A DNA stretch of 64,000 nt from Trichomonas vaginalis G3 (taxonomy: Eukaryota; Parabasalia; Trichomonadida; Trichomonadidae): contig NC_067205.1 in NCBI RefSeq assembly GCF_026262505.1, positions 14,322,001 through 14,386,000 on the forward strand. The letters run 5' to 3'. Made by a program: the position numbers and the translations under genes. The notes under the pieces are model-generated. The model worked only from the letters and a program-made list of their open reading frames with translations. It ran no database searches and was not told the DNA's origin. Shown here in pieces: positions 10,084-20,269 of this stretch. The first letter of the stretch is position 1, and each line of letters starts with the position of its first letter.

Positions 10084-10602
10084 AAAGAACTATAGTTCAG
10101 AGTGTTTGAAAGAAAAAGAACCAGAACTGAAATCCGTGAATTTAAACTCAGCTTCAAACGCTAACGCTACATCAGATGTTAAGTTAGAGTATCCACCACT
10201 GGACCAAATTCTTTCAAGAGAAGCCAACGACAACCTTACATAAATGTTCAAACAAATCCTTCAGATAACGTAGACCATTACCTTCTTCAGTTATACCAAA
10301 CAATTTTACTCAAAGACGATAAGAAGCTTTTGACAAATCTTATAAGCAAGAACCAAATAATTCTAACAAAGGAGGACCTTGAAAATGTTATCACGAATAA
10401 CAGGAAACAATGTGTCATTGACTATCTCGACCCTGAAATCGAATGCTGTGGTCAAACGCCACCATTCATGAAAATAGGTAACATCCGCATCATTGAAACA
10501 CCAGGAACTACAGGAGTTGAGTTTAAGTATAAATATTCGAACGAGTATACAAAACTTTCAACAGAATATAAACTTTGCTTGAAATATGTTTTAGTAAATT
10601 AA
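9992..10602 (+). pseudogene. P1 hypothetical gene upstream of the fibre block
   Basis: A plus-strand coding stretch with the N-terminal part at 9992-10243 and a C-terminal part ending at 10602 (…KYKYSNEYTKLSTEYKLCLKYVLVN). The C-terminal part includes a Cys pair (PEIECCGQTPPF). No known domain was recognised. It converges on the minus-strand gene 10599-10868, overlapping by a few bases at the stop codons. It does not look whole in this copy. Confidence 0.4.
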
Positions 10603-10868
10603 AGCAATTTGTAATATCTATCCAAAACTTCTTCAACAGTATCGAACTCATCTTCATAATGCAAACCTAATCTTATTGACTTGGTGCAGTTTTCACTAAC
10701 ACAATATAGCGCTTTGCGCTCGGCGCCTTTGACGCCTTTTTCTGTTCTCTTGACTGACATAACTAACTCATTTGTTTCATCAAACAGCAATAACCAAAGT
10801 TCATGACCTAATACATAACATTCATACTTTATATTTTTAGCTCTGAGTTCTCTTGTAAGCTGTTGCAT
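10599..10868 (-). CDS. P1 hypothetical protein, 89 aa
   Basis: A whole-looking open frame (MQQLTRELRAKNIKYECYV...) that overlaps the end of the upstream gene 10829-11605 by 40 bp on the same strand, so the two are probably co-expressed. A GC-rich double mini-hairpin (AGCGCTTTGCGCT then GGCGCC...GACGCC) sits inside the gene near 10707-10736 and encodes an unusual basic stretch (KGVKGAERKAL). No family was recognised. Confidence 0.5.
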   Translation of the reverse strand: MQQLTRELRAKNIKYECYVLGHELWLLLFDETNELVMSVKRTEKGVKGAERKALYCVSENCTKSIRLGLHYEDEFDTVEEVLDRYYKLL

Positions 10869-11605
10869 TTAATATTTTCTAAAAAGTCAACTTCAACAGT
10901 CATTCGCACTGGTGCCTTCAGTTCTACAGGCTCGCCTTGAAAGTCAACAAGTCTGAATTGCATGTCTTTCAAATTATGAGGACTAATGCGAATCCATTTA
11001 CCTAAATGAGTTGCTATGACAGGAACGTTTGGAATGAACATTGAATTGACTGCATAACAGAAAGATTTATATTCTACTGAACCTTTACTATTAACTCCTG
11101 AAATACCTGTGACATTAGCTATTTTTGACTCAATGTATAAACAATTACCATAACATACGTATGGAACAGATTTCATCTCAATCGTTTTGTCAACACTTTT
11201 CAAAGGAAATGTCATATGGTATGCTCCCAGAAGCAATTGAACTCTATGACTCATTCGTGTTATCTTAAACTCCTTTGCATAACTGAACTTCAAAACTCCT
11301 GCAATAAGTTTAACATTCATTAAGTTTTCTTCGTTATCCTTGTTTATTGTAGTATTTATGAGAGCATTTAACACTCCAGCTAATGTTTCCATCTTATATT
11401 CTACATTATTGTGAAATCTTATTTCGTGCTTCTTTCCATCTATTTCAAACTCCATGAAATCTGTTTCATCTGTTATGACAAAAGTTGCGATAGTATTGAA
11501 GTCAACAACTCTGAAAGCAAGTGCTTCATTCTGTAGACCTAAGTTTGTTTGAAGCTTTACTGTTCCATATTCGTTTGGGTCTGTACTTTGCAAATAGAAC
11601 AACAT
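10829..11605 (-). CDS. P1 minor capsid-like protein B, 258 aa
   Basis: A whole-looking protein starting MLFYLQSTDPNEYGTVKLQT, with beta-rich composition. The C-terminal section (MQFRLVDFQGEPVELKAPVRMTVEVDF) resembles the ends of minor capsid-like proteins A and C, suggesting a paralogous set that could build vertices or anchor the fibre. It is divergent from the fibre gene, whose start (11623) is 17 bp away, so the two may share a promoter. A matching gene starts at 63367 in P2 in the same divergent arrangement. The structural role is inferred. Confidence 0.55.
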   Translation of the reverse strand: MLFYLQSTDPNEYGTVKLQTNLGLQNEALAFRVVDFNTIATFVITDETDFMEFEIDGKKHEIRFHNNVEYKMETLAGVLNALINTTINKDNEENLMNVKLIAGVLKFSYAKEFKITRMSHRVQLLLGAYHMTFPLKSVDKTIEMKSVPYVCYGNCLYIESKIANVTGISGVNSKGSVEYKSFCYAVNSMFIPNVPVIATHLGKWIRISPHNLKDMQFRLVDFQGEPVELKAPVRMTVEVDFLENIKCNSLQENSELKI

Positions 11606-11622
11606 TTTATTCTCATTAAAAT

Positions 11623-14600
11623 ATGACTATTGCTGCATATGCGTATGAAACAAATGAAGCAAGAAGAGCACATGAACTAGTAAACGAAAACTCAACTTTA
11701 ACCATTGAAGGCAATGATTTAGTCATTGACGATGGAAAAACTAAAAAAGTCATTGATTTCGATACTTTTAACACTTATGACCCATTCATTACAACAAGTA
11801 AAGTTCCTATTATAAATGATGGAACGGTGCAATATATAAATTCTACAGTAGATGCCTCATTAGTGAAAGTATTAAATGTTCTCATTGAATTGTTAAAGAG
11901 CTTTCGATTTGACGACAACATTAAATGCCTAAAGAATTTAGTCATGAATGAGAAACAAATTCTCGGCGTTGCTGGTAGCAGTAATGATGTACACCTTATG
12001 ACATTAGAATATTATAACGAACATAAAGATGAACTGAAAGGAGAGAAGGGTGACACCGGACCTCAAGGACCACAAGGAATACAAGGAATACAAGGAATAC
12101 AAGGAATACAAGGACCTCAAGGCGAAAACGGTTTGGATGGAAAGGATGGAAAGGATGGAAAAACTGCTAAATCATGGATATGGGACCTTATAAATACTGG
12201 TTTAACAGCTGCTTCATATGGAGTTCTTCAATACCAAATCGGAAAGATATGGGCAGTACTTGGTGAAGAAGTTTTAAATGACGTTAAAAATGCTTTGAAC
12301 TTCATTTCAAATGGTTCGGATACTATTAAAACTTTATCTGGTTGGATGCAAGAAACAAGGAGTCAAATAGATACTGTAAGACGTATAGCAAACAATGCAC
12401 GTACGGGATTGGATACTTTACGACAAGCACAAAATACACTAAAGGAAGCAAATGATATTCTTGGCTCAGTATCAGACATGCATGAAGATTGGCTTAAAGG
12501 TATTGACAAATCTTTAAAAAATCACAGTCAGTCTATTGCTGACTACAAGAAAAGTATAGATTTTTTACATAGTGCTATGGACGTACATGATGGAAGCATA
12601 AGGAACTTACTTAATGCTAACAATAACTTACCAGGAACTATTAAAGCATTTATAAAGTCCTTTGTAAAACCTGGTGCTCTAACATTTAGGTCTTTGAGAG
12701 CAAGAGCATTGAAGTCAAGAGATGCAGAAACTCCAACAGAACCTACAGAAGGAACTGAAACAACAGAAACTCCAGAAGAACCACCAAAACCAACAGCTAA
12801 TGAAATATTGTTCGAATATTTTCCAAGGTACTCTGTTCTCATTGCATACATTCAAGAAATACTTAAGAAAGCAGACTTGACTTTAGGAGATGATGAAAGT
12901 TCTGTATATCTTTCGTTCCAGTTTCAAATAGCAGAACTTTTGAGACAGATATGCTTAATGTATGACAACATCTCTGATTTCACAAGATATGATGACGACC
13001 ATGACCCCGAACACGGTGAAGAAGTTTTACAAACATCCATTAAGACAGGAAAGGTTTTAACACAAAGTCTCATTATTGACACCAAAGATGGCGAAGTGGA
13101 TGTTCTTCAAGAGCTGAAGAAAAATACTTCTTCGGGAGGTGGTGGTAGGCATGAACTTGAAATAAATGAGATAGAAGAGAAATTAGCCGAAAAAGCAGAT
13201 AAAGAACATAAACACAATATCTCCGATATAAATGAACTTCAAGCTACATTAAATAGTAAAGCGGACAAAAATGAACTTGACGCAATGAACAAAGTTTTGA
13301 AATCTCATAAACACAATATCTCCGATATAAATGAACTTCAAGCTACATTAAATAGTAAGCGGACAAGAACCATGTTCATTATATAACTTCAGACGAACAG
13401 ATTATAACGGACTACCATGGATATTTAACACGAAGTGATGAAGCGAAGACAAAAAATGTTAATGAAAGAAGATATAAATACATTCGTGCTAAAGGTTATG
13501 ACATAAGCTGTACTGTACAGTATGATGTAGCTAAAGCACCAGAAGCATTTGGTTATACCTGTGAAATTTATGCCTCTACTTTCAATGTTAACGGTGTACT
13601 AGTTGAACCAAGATTTACTTTGAGAGTTAAGGCAAAAATAACGTTTGAAGATGCTATTAAAAGTAAAGCTGAAAAAGTTGAACTCGAAGCAATGAACAAA
13701 GTTTTGAAATCTCATAAACACAACATCTCCGATATAAATGAACTTCAAGCTACATTAGACAGTAAAGCTGACAAGAACCATACACATAAATCCTTCACTA
13801 CTGTTAGAGCTGATGACATAATATTGAACTTTGACCTTGGTTCAAGTGCACCTTTAGAGAATCCAAGTACAAGCGTAAAAGATACTCTTAACAGTTTAGA
13901 TAAGAGTTGCAGGAACATTGAAAGTCATGCCAGAAACTTTGAAGCACATGAACTACCAACAATGTTAGATAAGAAAGCAGATAAAACTTATGTGGATGCA
14001 GAACTAACAAAGAAATTTCGAAACCAGATACAATGACATTTACAACAGAAATTATAAATGGTGAACCAGCAACTCCATTTGAATTTGTTAGAGGGTCTTC
14101 AACCAGATACTTTTGAATTTTTCTTGGATAATTCTATTGAACTAACATTACATTATAAAAGTGGAACAAATGCAACATTTCATCCGGGAGATACATTCCA
14201 AATGGTATTTAATGACATAAGTTCTTTAGAATATGTTTATAGAGTTATGAGCATATATGATTTAATATATCCTATAGGAGCTGTTTATACGTCTATGAAT
14301 CCAATAAATCCAAACACTTTATTTGGTGGTAGATGGTATGAAATAGTTGACAGTTTTCCATTCTACACTAATACGCAGTCAATGAAGATGGGAGGTTCAA
14401 AGAAAATAGGTATTGAAAACCTTCCTTCACATATGCATAGGTTCAGTGGAAGAACATCTGTGGAAGGAAACCATTCACATTCAATAACAAAAGAGGTTAT
14501 ACAAATCTTGCAGCGGGTTCGGATAGACAGGGAATGCATAGATATGATATTTCAACTGACCCAGTAGATTCAAGCACAGGTATTTTCTGTGGAACTGCAG

Positions 14601-14704
14601 GAAATCATACACATGTTGTAGCTGGTATTACAGACCCAGCAGGTAATGGAAAAGATTATATGCCTCCTTATATAACAATGCACGCTTGGATACGAGTTGG
14701 TTAA
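11623..14704 (+). pseudogene. P1 phage-like receptor-binding fibre with collagen stretch
   Basis: A long fibre-type protein. The N-terminus (MTIAAYAYETNEARRA) is shared with P2. A Gly-X-Y collagen-like run (GPQGPQGIQGIQG...) lies near 12040-12165. Then come heptad-like shaft regions and repeated phrases such as KADKNELDAMNKVLKSHKHN with HKHNISDINELQATL. The C-terminus has a short-tail-fibre tip: LIYPIGAVYTSMNP...LFGGRWYEI, His-rich phrases (NLPSHMHRFSG, GNHSHS) and an MPPY-like end. This tip is typical of bacteriophage adhesins. The likely role is attachment of the particle. The copy is broken. Confidence 0.75.
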
Positions 14705-14723
14705 AATCTTTAACTTTACATAA

Positions 14724-15808
14724 ATGAGCTTGAAAGAAGTATTCGAACAACATCCATGGAGGTCATTTAAGAAGTTCAATGAAGCTGCAAAGAGTTGGGA
14801 TTTACTAACAGAGCTGAAGTGAAAAGGTTCTTTGACAAAAATGTTGTACATCAAACAAAAATAAACCCTTACGACTACTTTTTACCAATTTACTCCAACG
14901 CTCCTGACGCATACCAATTTGACACTCTCATTCAAAGCAGAAAAGGAGGACATAAACCATTCCTCATCTTCATAAATGTTAACACTCGTAAAGCATATGC
15001 ATATCCAATGAAAAATAAAGGAACTCGTGAAGTGTTAAGAGTTTTACAAAAGTTTGTAGCAGAACATAACCCAAGTACTTTAACATCAGACCAAGACAGT
15101 GCATACCTCAGCAATGAAATCACAGAATTTCTCATTAAGCATAACATAACTCACTACACTACTGAAGACCATAACCATAACATACTCGGCATCATAAACC
15201 GCTTCATAAGGACTCTCAGAGATTTAAACCAAGAGCGAGACTTTACCGAAGAAACAATGAAACATTTTCTCGAAGTATATAATTCCTCAACACATTCTAC
15301 AACAGGACATACACCAAATTCAATGACACAACAACAAGAAGAAAAGTATATACAAAAGAAACGAAGCCAAACACAAAATATCAGAAATTCAACACAATTT
15401 ACCCTCATTCCTGGTACAAAAGTTCGTGTAGTTCTTGACGACAAACCGTTGACAAAGAAACGTTTAAGGTTAAGTCGAAATTATTATATCGTAGACTCTA
15501 CGCAAGGTAATGGATATCTTATAAAAGCTGCCGACGACTCTATTGCGTTTTATCCTCGACATAAATTAGTCGAAAGTAGTAATGGCAAACTTGCTGAAAC
15601 CATTGACGAAGCAAAGCGAGGAGTGGTTATTGAAATACTTGGCTATAACACAAACGATGACACTTATAAAGTAAGATATGAAGGAGGCGTTGAAGATGTT
15701 ATACCATCTAAGAACTTGAGAGAGTCGAAGCCAACACATCTGGGACCATTAGAGCGGGAGTACTGGAAAGACAAAAATATACCAGAAAGAATAAGAAAAT
15801 TCTTCTAA
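14724..15808 (+). pseudogene. P1 Polinton integrase (rve) with chromodomain-like tail
   Basis: A retroviral-type integrase that inserts the element and makes the 6-bp duplication. The ATG at 14724 starts MSLKEVFEQHPWRSFKKFNE. The core contains AYQFDTLIQ, LTSDQDSAYLSNE and the HNHNILGIINRFIRTLRD helix. The C-terminal portion (GVVIEILGYNTNDDTYKVRYEGG) has an SH3/chromo-like pattern. The start is 20 bp after the fibre stop, suggesting one late transcription block. A matching gene is at 59290-60365 in P2. The copy is not whole. Confidence 0.85.
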
Positions 15809-15846
15809 ACTTTTTCATTAGATGTAAATCAGACAAAAATATAATT

Positions 15847-15895
15847 TAGGTGAAGAGGTGAGATCTCACCTGTTTTTTCACCTGTTTTCTCACCC
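15847..15895. promoter_or_regulatory. Palindrome box before the P1 KilA-N gene
   Basis: The perfect palindrome GGTGAGATCTCACC at 15857-15870, preceded by TTTAGGTGAAGA and followed by two T6-CACC units. It lies 115 bp before the ATG at 15985. A T-rich stretch (TTTTATTTATTTTTTTATTTTG) follows, as it does before other accessory genes. Confidence 0.6.
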
Positions 15896-15984
15896 TCGTG
15901 AATTTTCATGAATTTCCTTAAGATAGAAAAAATAAAGTTAGTTTTATTTTTATTTATTTTTTTATTTTGTATGTAAGAACAGAA

Positions 15985-16650
15985 ATGTCAGTCGAAGCAA
16001 AAACATTCACGAACAAATCTAATGGTGAAACATTCACAAAAGGCACTTATAACGGTATTGAAGTCTTACGTAGAGACAAGGATGGTTACATTAATGCAAC
16101 AAAGATGGCAAGAGAAGCAGGAAAGTTAAACCATTTAAACAGATTTCTCAATAGTGCTAAAATGCAGGAAATTCTTGAGTTTTGGTTGAAAGAATACGGT
16201 CGAGCCAAAAGTGGCTCAACCTCAAAACAAGCATTTTATGAGCTTACTAAGGGCGTTATGAATGAATTCAAAGGTATTTACATACATGCTGACCTCGTTC
16301 ATTTTGTTGCTGAATGGTGCTCTGTAAAGTATGCATTTTATGTCAAAGATATTATGGACTCCATAGACAAGAAAGTTCATGAGAAGTTAGATGAAGAAGA
16401 ACTCGAAGATACAGTGGAGAATGCTAAACCTTTGTTCGAAGAAGAAGTTGGAAAAATGTGTGAAAAACAATTAGAACATGAACGTGAGATATATTATGGT
16501 TATAGAGATTCTCCATACGAACTAGACCAATGGGAACAAGAAGATTTAAAGAGAGAATTTAGAGAATATGAACTCGCTAAGATAGCATTTGAAGCTGCAG
16601 AAAAGAAGTTAAAAGTTTGGGGTCGTTTTGTAAAAAAATATTGTGAGTAA
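15985..16650 (+). CDS. P1 KilA-N domain protein
   Basis: KilA-N is a DNA-binding domain common in large DNA viruses, phages and trichomonad Mavericks. Visible motifs are GYINATKMAREAGK (about residues 29-42), RFLNSAKMQEIL, then GIYIHADLVHFVAEWCSVKYAF, followed by an acidic and coiled C-terminal region with charged heptads. The frame extends upstream to a TTG at 15967, but the first ATG (15985, MSVEAKTF) is preferred. It sits between the integrase and the repeat-bounded primase-helicase cassette, under the palindrome box. It looks whole. A regulatory role is likely but inferred. Confidence 0.8.
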   Translation: MSVEAKTFTNKSNGETFTKGTYNGIEVLRRDKDGYINATKMAREAGKLNHLNRFLNSAKMQEILEFWLKEYGRAKSGSTSKQAFYELTKGVMNEFKGIYIHADLVHFVAEWCSVKYAFYVKDIMDSIDKKVHEKLDEEELEDTVENAKPLFEEEVGKMCEKQLEHEREIYYGYRDSPYELDQWEQEDLKREFREYELAKIAFEAAEKKLKVWGRFVKKYCE

Positions 16651-16725
16651 ATGAACCATTTATTTTTATTGAATTCACCAAAAAATATATTTTATCGTTA
16701 ATGTTTTTAGGTTATTCAATAATTA

Positions 16726-16960
16726 ATTATTTTTGAAGAACTGAAGGTGTCACCATGTCACCATGTCACCAGGTCATTTAACTTCTCTGAAAAAATGAGA
16801 CAACATGACATTTTGACAACACAGGAGGATGGCAGTTATGAATTATTTTTGAAGAACTGAAGGTGTCACCATGTCACCATGTCACCAGGTCATTTAACTT
16901 CTCTGAAAAAATGAGACAACATGACATTTTGACAACAACACAGGAGGATGGCAGTTATGA
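16726..16960 (+). repeat. GTCACC-rich repeat, two direct units left of the primase gene
   Basis: Two ~116-bp units (starting at 16726 and 16842), each with GTCACCATGTCACCATGTCACC, then AACTTCTCTGAAAAAATGAG, CATTTTGACAACACAGGAGG and ATGGCAGTTATGA. Three units of the same repeat lie in opposite orientation at 19366-19699, so the primase-helicase gene is enclosed by inverted arrays. The multiple GTCACC copies look like iterons. A replication-origin or recombination role is inferred. Confidence 0.8.
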
Positions 16961-17018
16961 TGCAGTCCAAAAATAAAGTTAGTTTTAAAATTATTTTTAT
17001 TTTTTTATTCCTATATAA

Positions 17019-19338
17019 ATGACGGCAACAAACAACAACAGCAACTATATCGTTTCTGATGAAAAAGTTATTGATTCATTAGTTGAGGAATTAGTTGTGG
17101 CAGAAACTAAAACCCTCAACGAAAGAATTGGTGAAAACAAGATTGATTTACATAACTACCTCAAACATGATGGAGGAAGAGGAAGGAAAACTGGTATGGC
17201 TTTATTAGTAAATAAAATTTCAAATTTAACGATTATAGATGTTGATATCAATAAATCGTACAATGATGAACTTAAAGAAACAGTTAGAAAAGACATTTTA
17301 TCAAAACTTTCGGATAAAGATGTTATCGTTAAAACCGCTTCAGGAGGTCTTCACATTTATTGCAACACTAATTTCTTCTATGCAGTTTCGAACAGAATGA
17401 TTAAATGTTATTCCTGCAATGATTATGATATTGATATAATGACTTCTATGGATGATTCAAAGCGTTCATTAGTGGTTATGGCTGATTCAAGAGTTCGCAA
17501 GAATGCAACAGAACCAATCAATACATACTCATTCATTCGCGGAAGTTACGATTCAACATTAACCAGAACAGTGAATGATATATTAAATGATTTGAATATT
17601 AAGGTAAGAGTTGAACAGAAGAATGAAGAAATAAAGACTATCATGAATGAAAACAAAGATGTAAACATTGACGATAAACTTGCCCAGAGCATAGTTGATG
17701 GCATCTGTGATTTTGAAGTACATAATGACGGTGGAAACATGAATTTAGAAAAAGAAGTTACATTATTCACACTGTTTCAAGCAATTAATTCGTTACCTAA
17801 TCATTTAATTAATGAAGCATACGATAATGTTTATAACTTCTGCAGTTTAACAGAAAATGCAAAAAGTAATTTTGAAAAAGCACGTAGTAGATATGCACAT
17901 TTAATGACTTCTCCATTTGTTTTAGTGAAGATTCTAAAACTATATCAAAAGGAATATTATGATGAATACGTTTTGCCTTTATTACGCAAGCCAAAAATAA
18001 CATTTGATATCAAACTTGATGACTCGTTTTTGATAACAGATATTAGACGCAAGGCTGAAAATCATCAGTATAAAAACAGTTCTGAAGTAATTGAGGATTT
18101 ATCACGTGTAATCCGTTTTGTAGATTGTGGAAATAAATATTTCATTCAGAAAGATTACAACATACACGACAAAATGAATCAAATATCATTCGTTCTTCAA
18201 TCAAACATGAAAGAGTCACTTAAAATGATTAAGTTATTTAAAGAAGAAGGTAAAACAATAACAGCATGGGACGTACTACTAAATCAATTGTCTTCATTAA
18301 CCGTTAAGGGTGTTTGCTTTAAATCTGATTCCCCAGATGTTTTCTCAACGTTTCAGGGTTATAAATACAACATTCTCGAAAAAGTAGATTACTCAAAAAT
18401 TGAGATGTTTATGGATTTCATTAAAGAAGTCATATGCGATAATAACGATGAAGTGTATAAATACCTTCTCGGCTGGATTGCATCAATGATTCAACATCCT
18501 GGAATCAAGAATGAAACAGCAATTATTTTGAAAGGACTTCAGGGAACAGGTAAAAACAGATTCACGGATATTATTTCTGAACTTCTCGCCGGTTATTCAT
18601 GTAAAAACATTACCGAAATAGGTGAGCTAACGGGTAATTTCAATTCAGTAGTTGAAAATAAAATGTTTCTTGTACTTAATGAACTCAAGAATGTTGGTGA
18701 AGACAGACTCGCAAACTTCAACGCTTTGAAATCAATTATAACGGATAATGAGATTAGAATTAATGAAAAGAATCAACCCAGAAGAACTGCTCAGAACGTT
18801 GCAAACTTCATTTTCGTAACTAATAACGTTTACCCTGTCAAAATTGAAGTTGGAGACAGAAGATACGTAGTTTTAAGAGTTAATGGTAAATTCAAGGGTC
18901 AATTTGATTACTTCAAGAATTTAATGGATTCATGCACAAAGGAATTTTATGATAACCTTTTAACATATTTTATCAATTACGACCTTTCATCATTTAATGT
19001 ACGAATCATACCGATGACTAAAGCCAAACAAGATTTAATAGAATTATCAACAAATCCTTTTAGATGTATGGATAAATACACATTATGATGAATTGTGTGC
19101 AGGTATGATATGTAAAAATGCTCTATTCTGCAAACCATCAGACATGAAAGACAAGAATTTCCAAATGAGCATTAAGGATAAATTGTGATAGGAAACAGAG
19201 AAGAATAGACGATAAACAAACATGTGTTATGTTTGTGTTATGAAAGAAGAAATGAAAGGATTATATAAACAGGTTGAACCAAACGATAATGAGGATTCAT
19301 TTACTGACGATGAAATACCTGTAAATGATGCTTTATAA
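17019..19338 (+). pseudogene. P1 D5-type primase-helicase
   Basis: A replicative primase-helicase of the poxvirus D5/NCLDV type. The N-terminal primase-like module has LTIIDVDIN near residues 70-78 and ASGGLHIYC near 109-117. The C-terminal superfamily 3 helicase has Walker A GLQGTGKNRFTD (about 507-518), a Walker B-like FLVLNELKNVGE (about 547-558) and a motif C FIFVTNN (about 596-602). Most of the protein is open from the ATG at 17019, and coding continues a little past the main stop to about 19338. It is bounded by inverted GTCACC arrays and has no counterpart in P2. Confidence 0.8.
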
Positions 19339-19365
19339 AGTATGATTGGAATTTATTTTTGCATT

Positions 19366-19699
19366 AATCCTCCTGTGTTGTCAAAATGTCATTGTGTCTC
19401 ATTTTTTCAGAGAAGTTAAATGACCTGGTGACATGGTGACATGGTGACACCTTCAGTTCTTCAAAAAATAATTCATAACTGCCATCCTCCTGTGTTGTCA
19501 AAATGTCATGTTGTCTCATTTTTTCAGAGAAGTTAAATGACCTGGTGACATGGTGACACACCTTCAGTTCTTCAAAAATAATTCATAACTGCCATCCTCC
19601 TGTGTTGTCAAAATGTCATGTTGTCTCATTTTTTCAGAGAAGTTAAATGACCTGGTGACATGGTGACATGGTGACACCTTCAGTTCTTCAAAAATATAT
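19366..19699 (-). repeat. GTCACC-rich repeat, three inverted units right of the primase gene
   Basis: Three units reverse-complementary to 16726-16960. Each reads TCCTCCTGTGTTGTCAAAAT, then AGAAGTTAAATGACCTGGTG, then copies of ACATGGTG and ACCTTCAGTTCTTCAAAAA. The outer boundary (GCATTAATCCTCCTGTG) matches the outer boundary of the single P2 unit (CAGCAGGATTAATGC near 56149). Open frames across it are only the repeat translated. Confidence 0.8.
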
Positions 19700-19722
19700 T
19701 TTTGCTTAAATAGCTTCAGGGT

Positions 19723-20178
19723 CTATTTCTTCAACCATTTCACTTCCTTCGTCAATGTCAATTGAAGCTTCTTCAACCTTTGGTAAGAACTTTTGTATGA
19801 ATCTTTGTTCGTTATTGTCTTCAGAGATGAAGGATAATATTTCACATTTGTTTCACCCTTCTTATATTCTTTCTGTTCGGAAAGATTCATAGCAATACTG
19901 AAGAAGTCAATGTTAGAGTTTTTATGACAGTATAATGAGTATCTTTGACATTCACGAAGAAACTCTTTTGTTTCAAAAACTACTGCTAACTCTTGTGAAG
20001 TATAACGTTTGCGGTCAATGACGATAGCTAATGGTCTGACATACTGACCAAACTTAGATTCTTTCACAAACTTCTTGTTAAAGATAACATTAACGTTTGA
20101 AGCATTATTGAACTCATTCTTGATGGCATTAGCGAGAGCATTGTATGAAAAGAACTTGCAATCTTGCATGTGTTTCAT
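19723..20178 (-). CDS. P1 conserved Polinton protein, 151 aa
   Basis: Starts MKHMQDCKFFSYNALANAIK and is conserved in P2 (55563-56036) next to the polymerase, with which it is divergent (start codons 92 bp apart). The first ~100 residues look like a compact alpha/beta domain with basic patches; the end differs between the two copies. The constant pairing with polymerase B suggests a replication role, for example a terminal or single-strand-binding protein, but no motif decides this. The intervening A+T-rich DNA probably holds a bidirectional promoter. Confidence 0.55.
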   Translation of the reverse strand: MKHMQDCKFFSYNALANAIKNEFNNASNVNVIFNKKFVKESKFGQYVRPLAIVIDRKRYTSQELAVVFETKEFLRECQRYSLYCHKNSNIDFFSIAMNLSEQKEYKKGETNVKYYPSSLKTITNKDSYKSSYQRLKKLQLTLTKEVKWLKK

Positions 20179-20269
20179 TAAAATAAAAATATTAAATTAT
20201 TTTGAAAAATAACTAAAAAAAAATCTAATCTAATTTTTTCAAAAATATTTTTTTTATTTCCTACTAAAG

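Noticed and set aside
19364-19561. Protein with repeated HVTRSFNFSEKMRQHDILTTQ
   Set aside because: It is the GTCACC repeat array translated; no start context and no counterpart outside the repeat.
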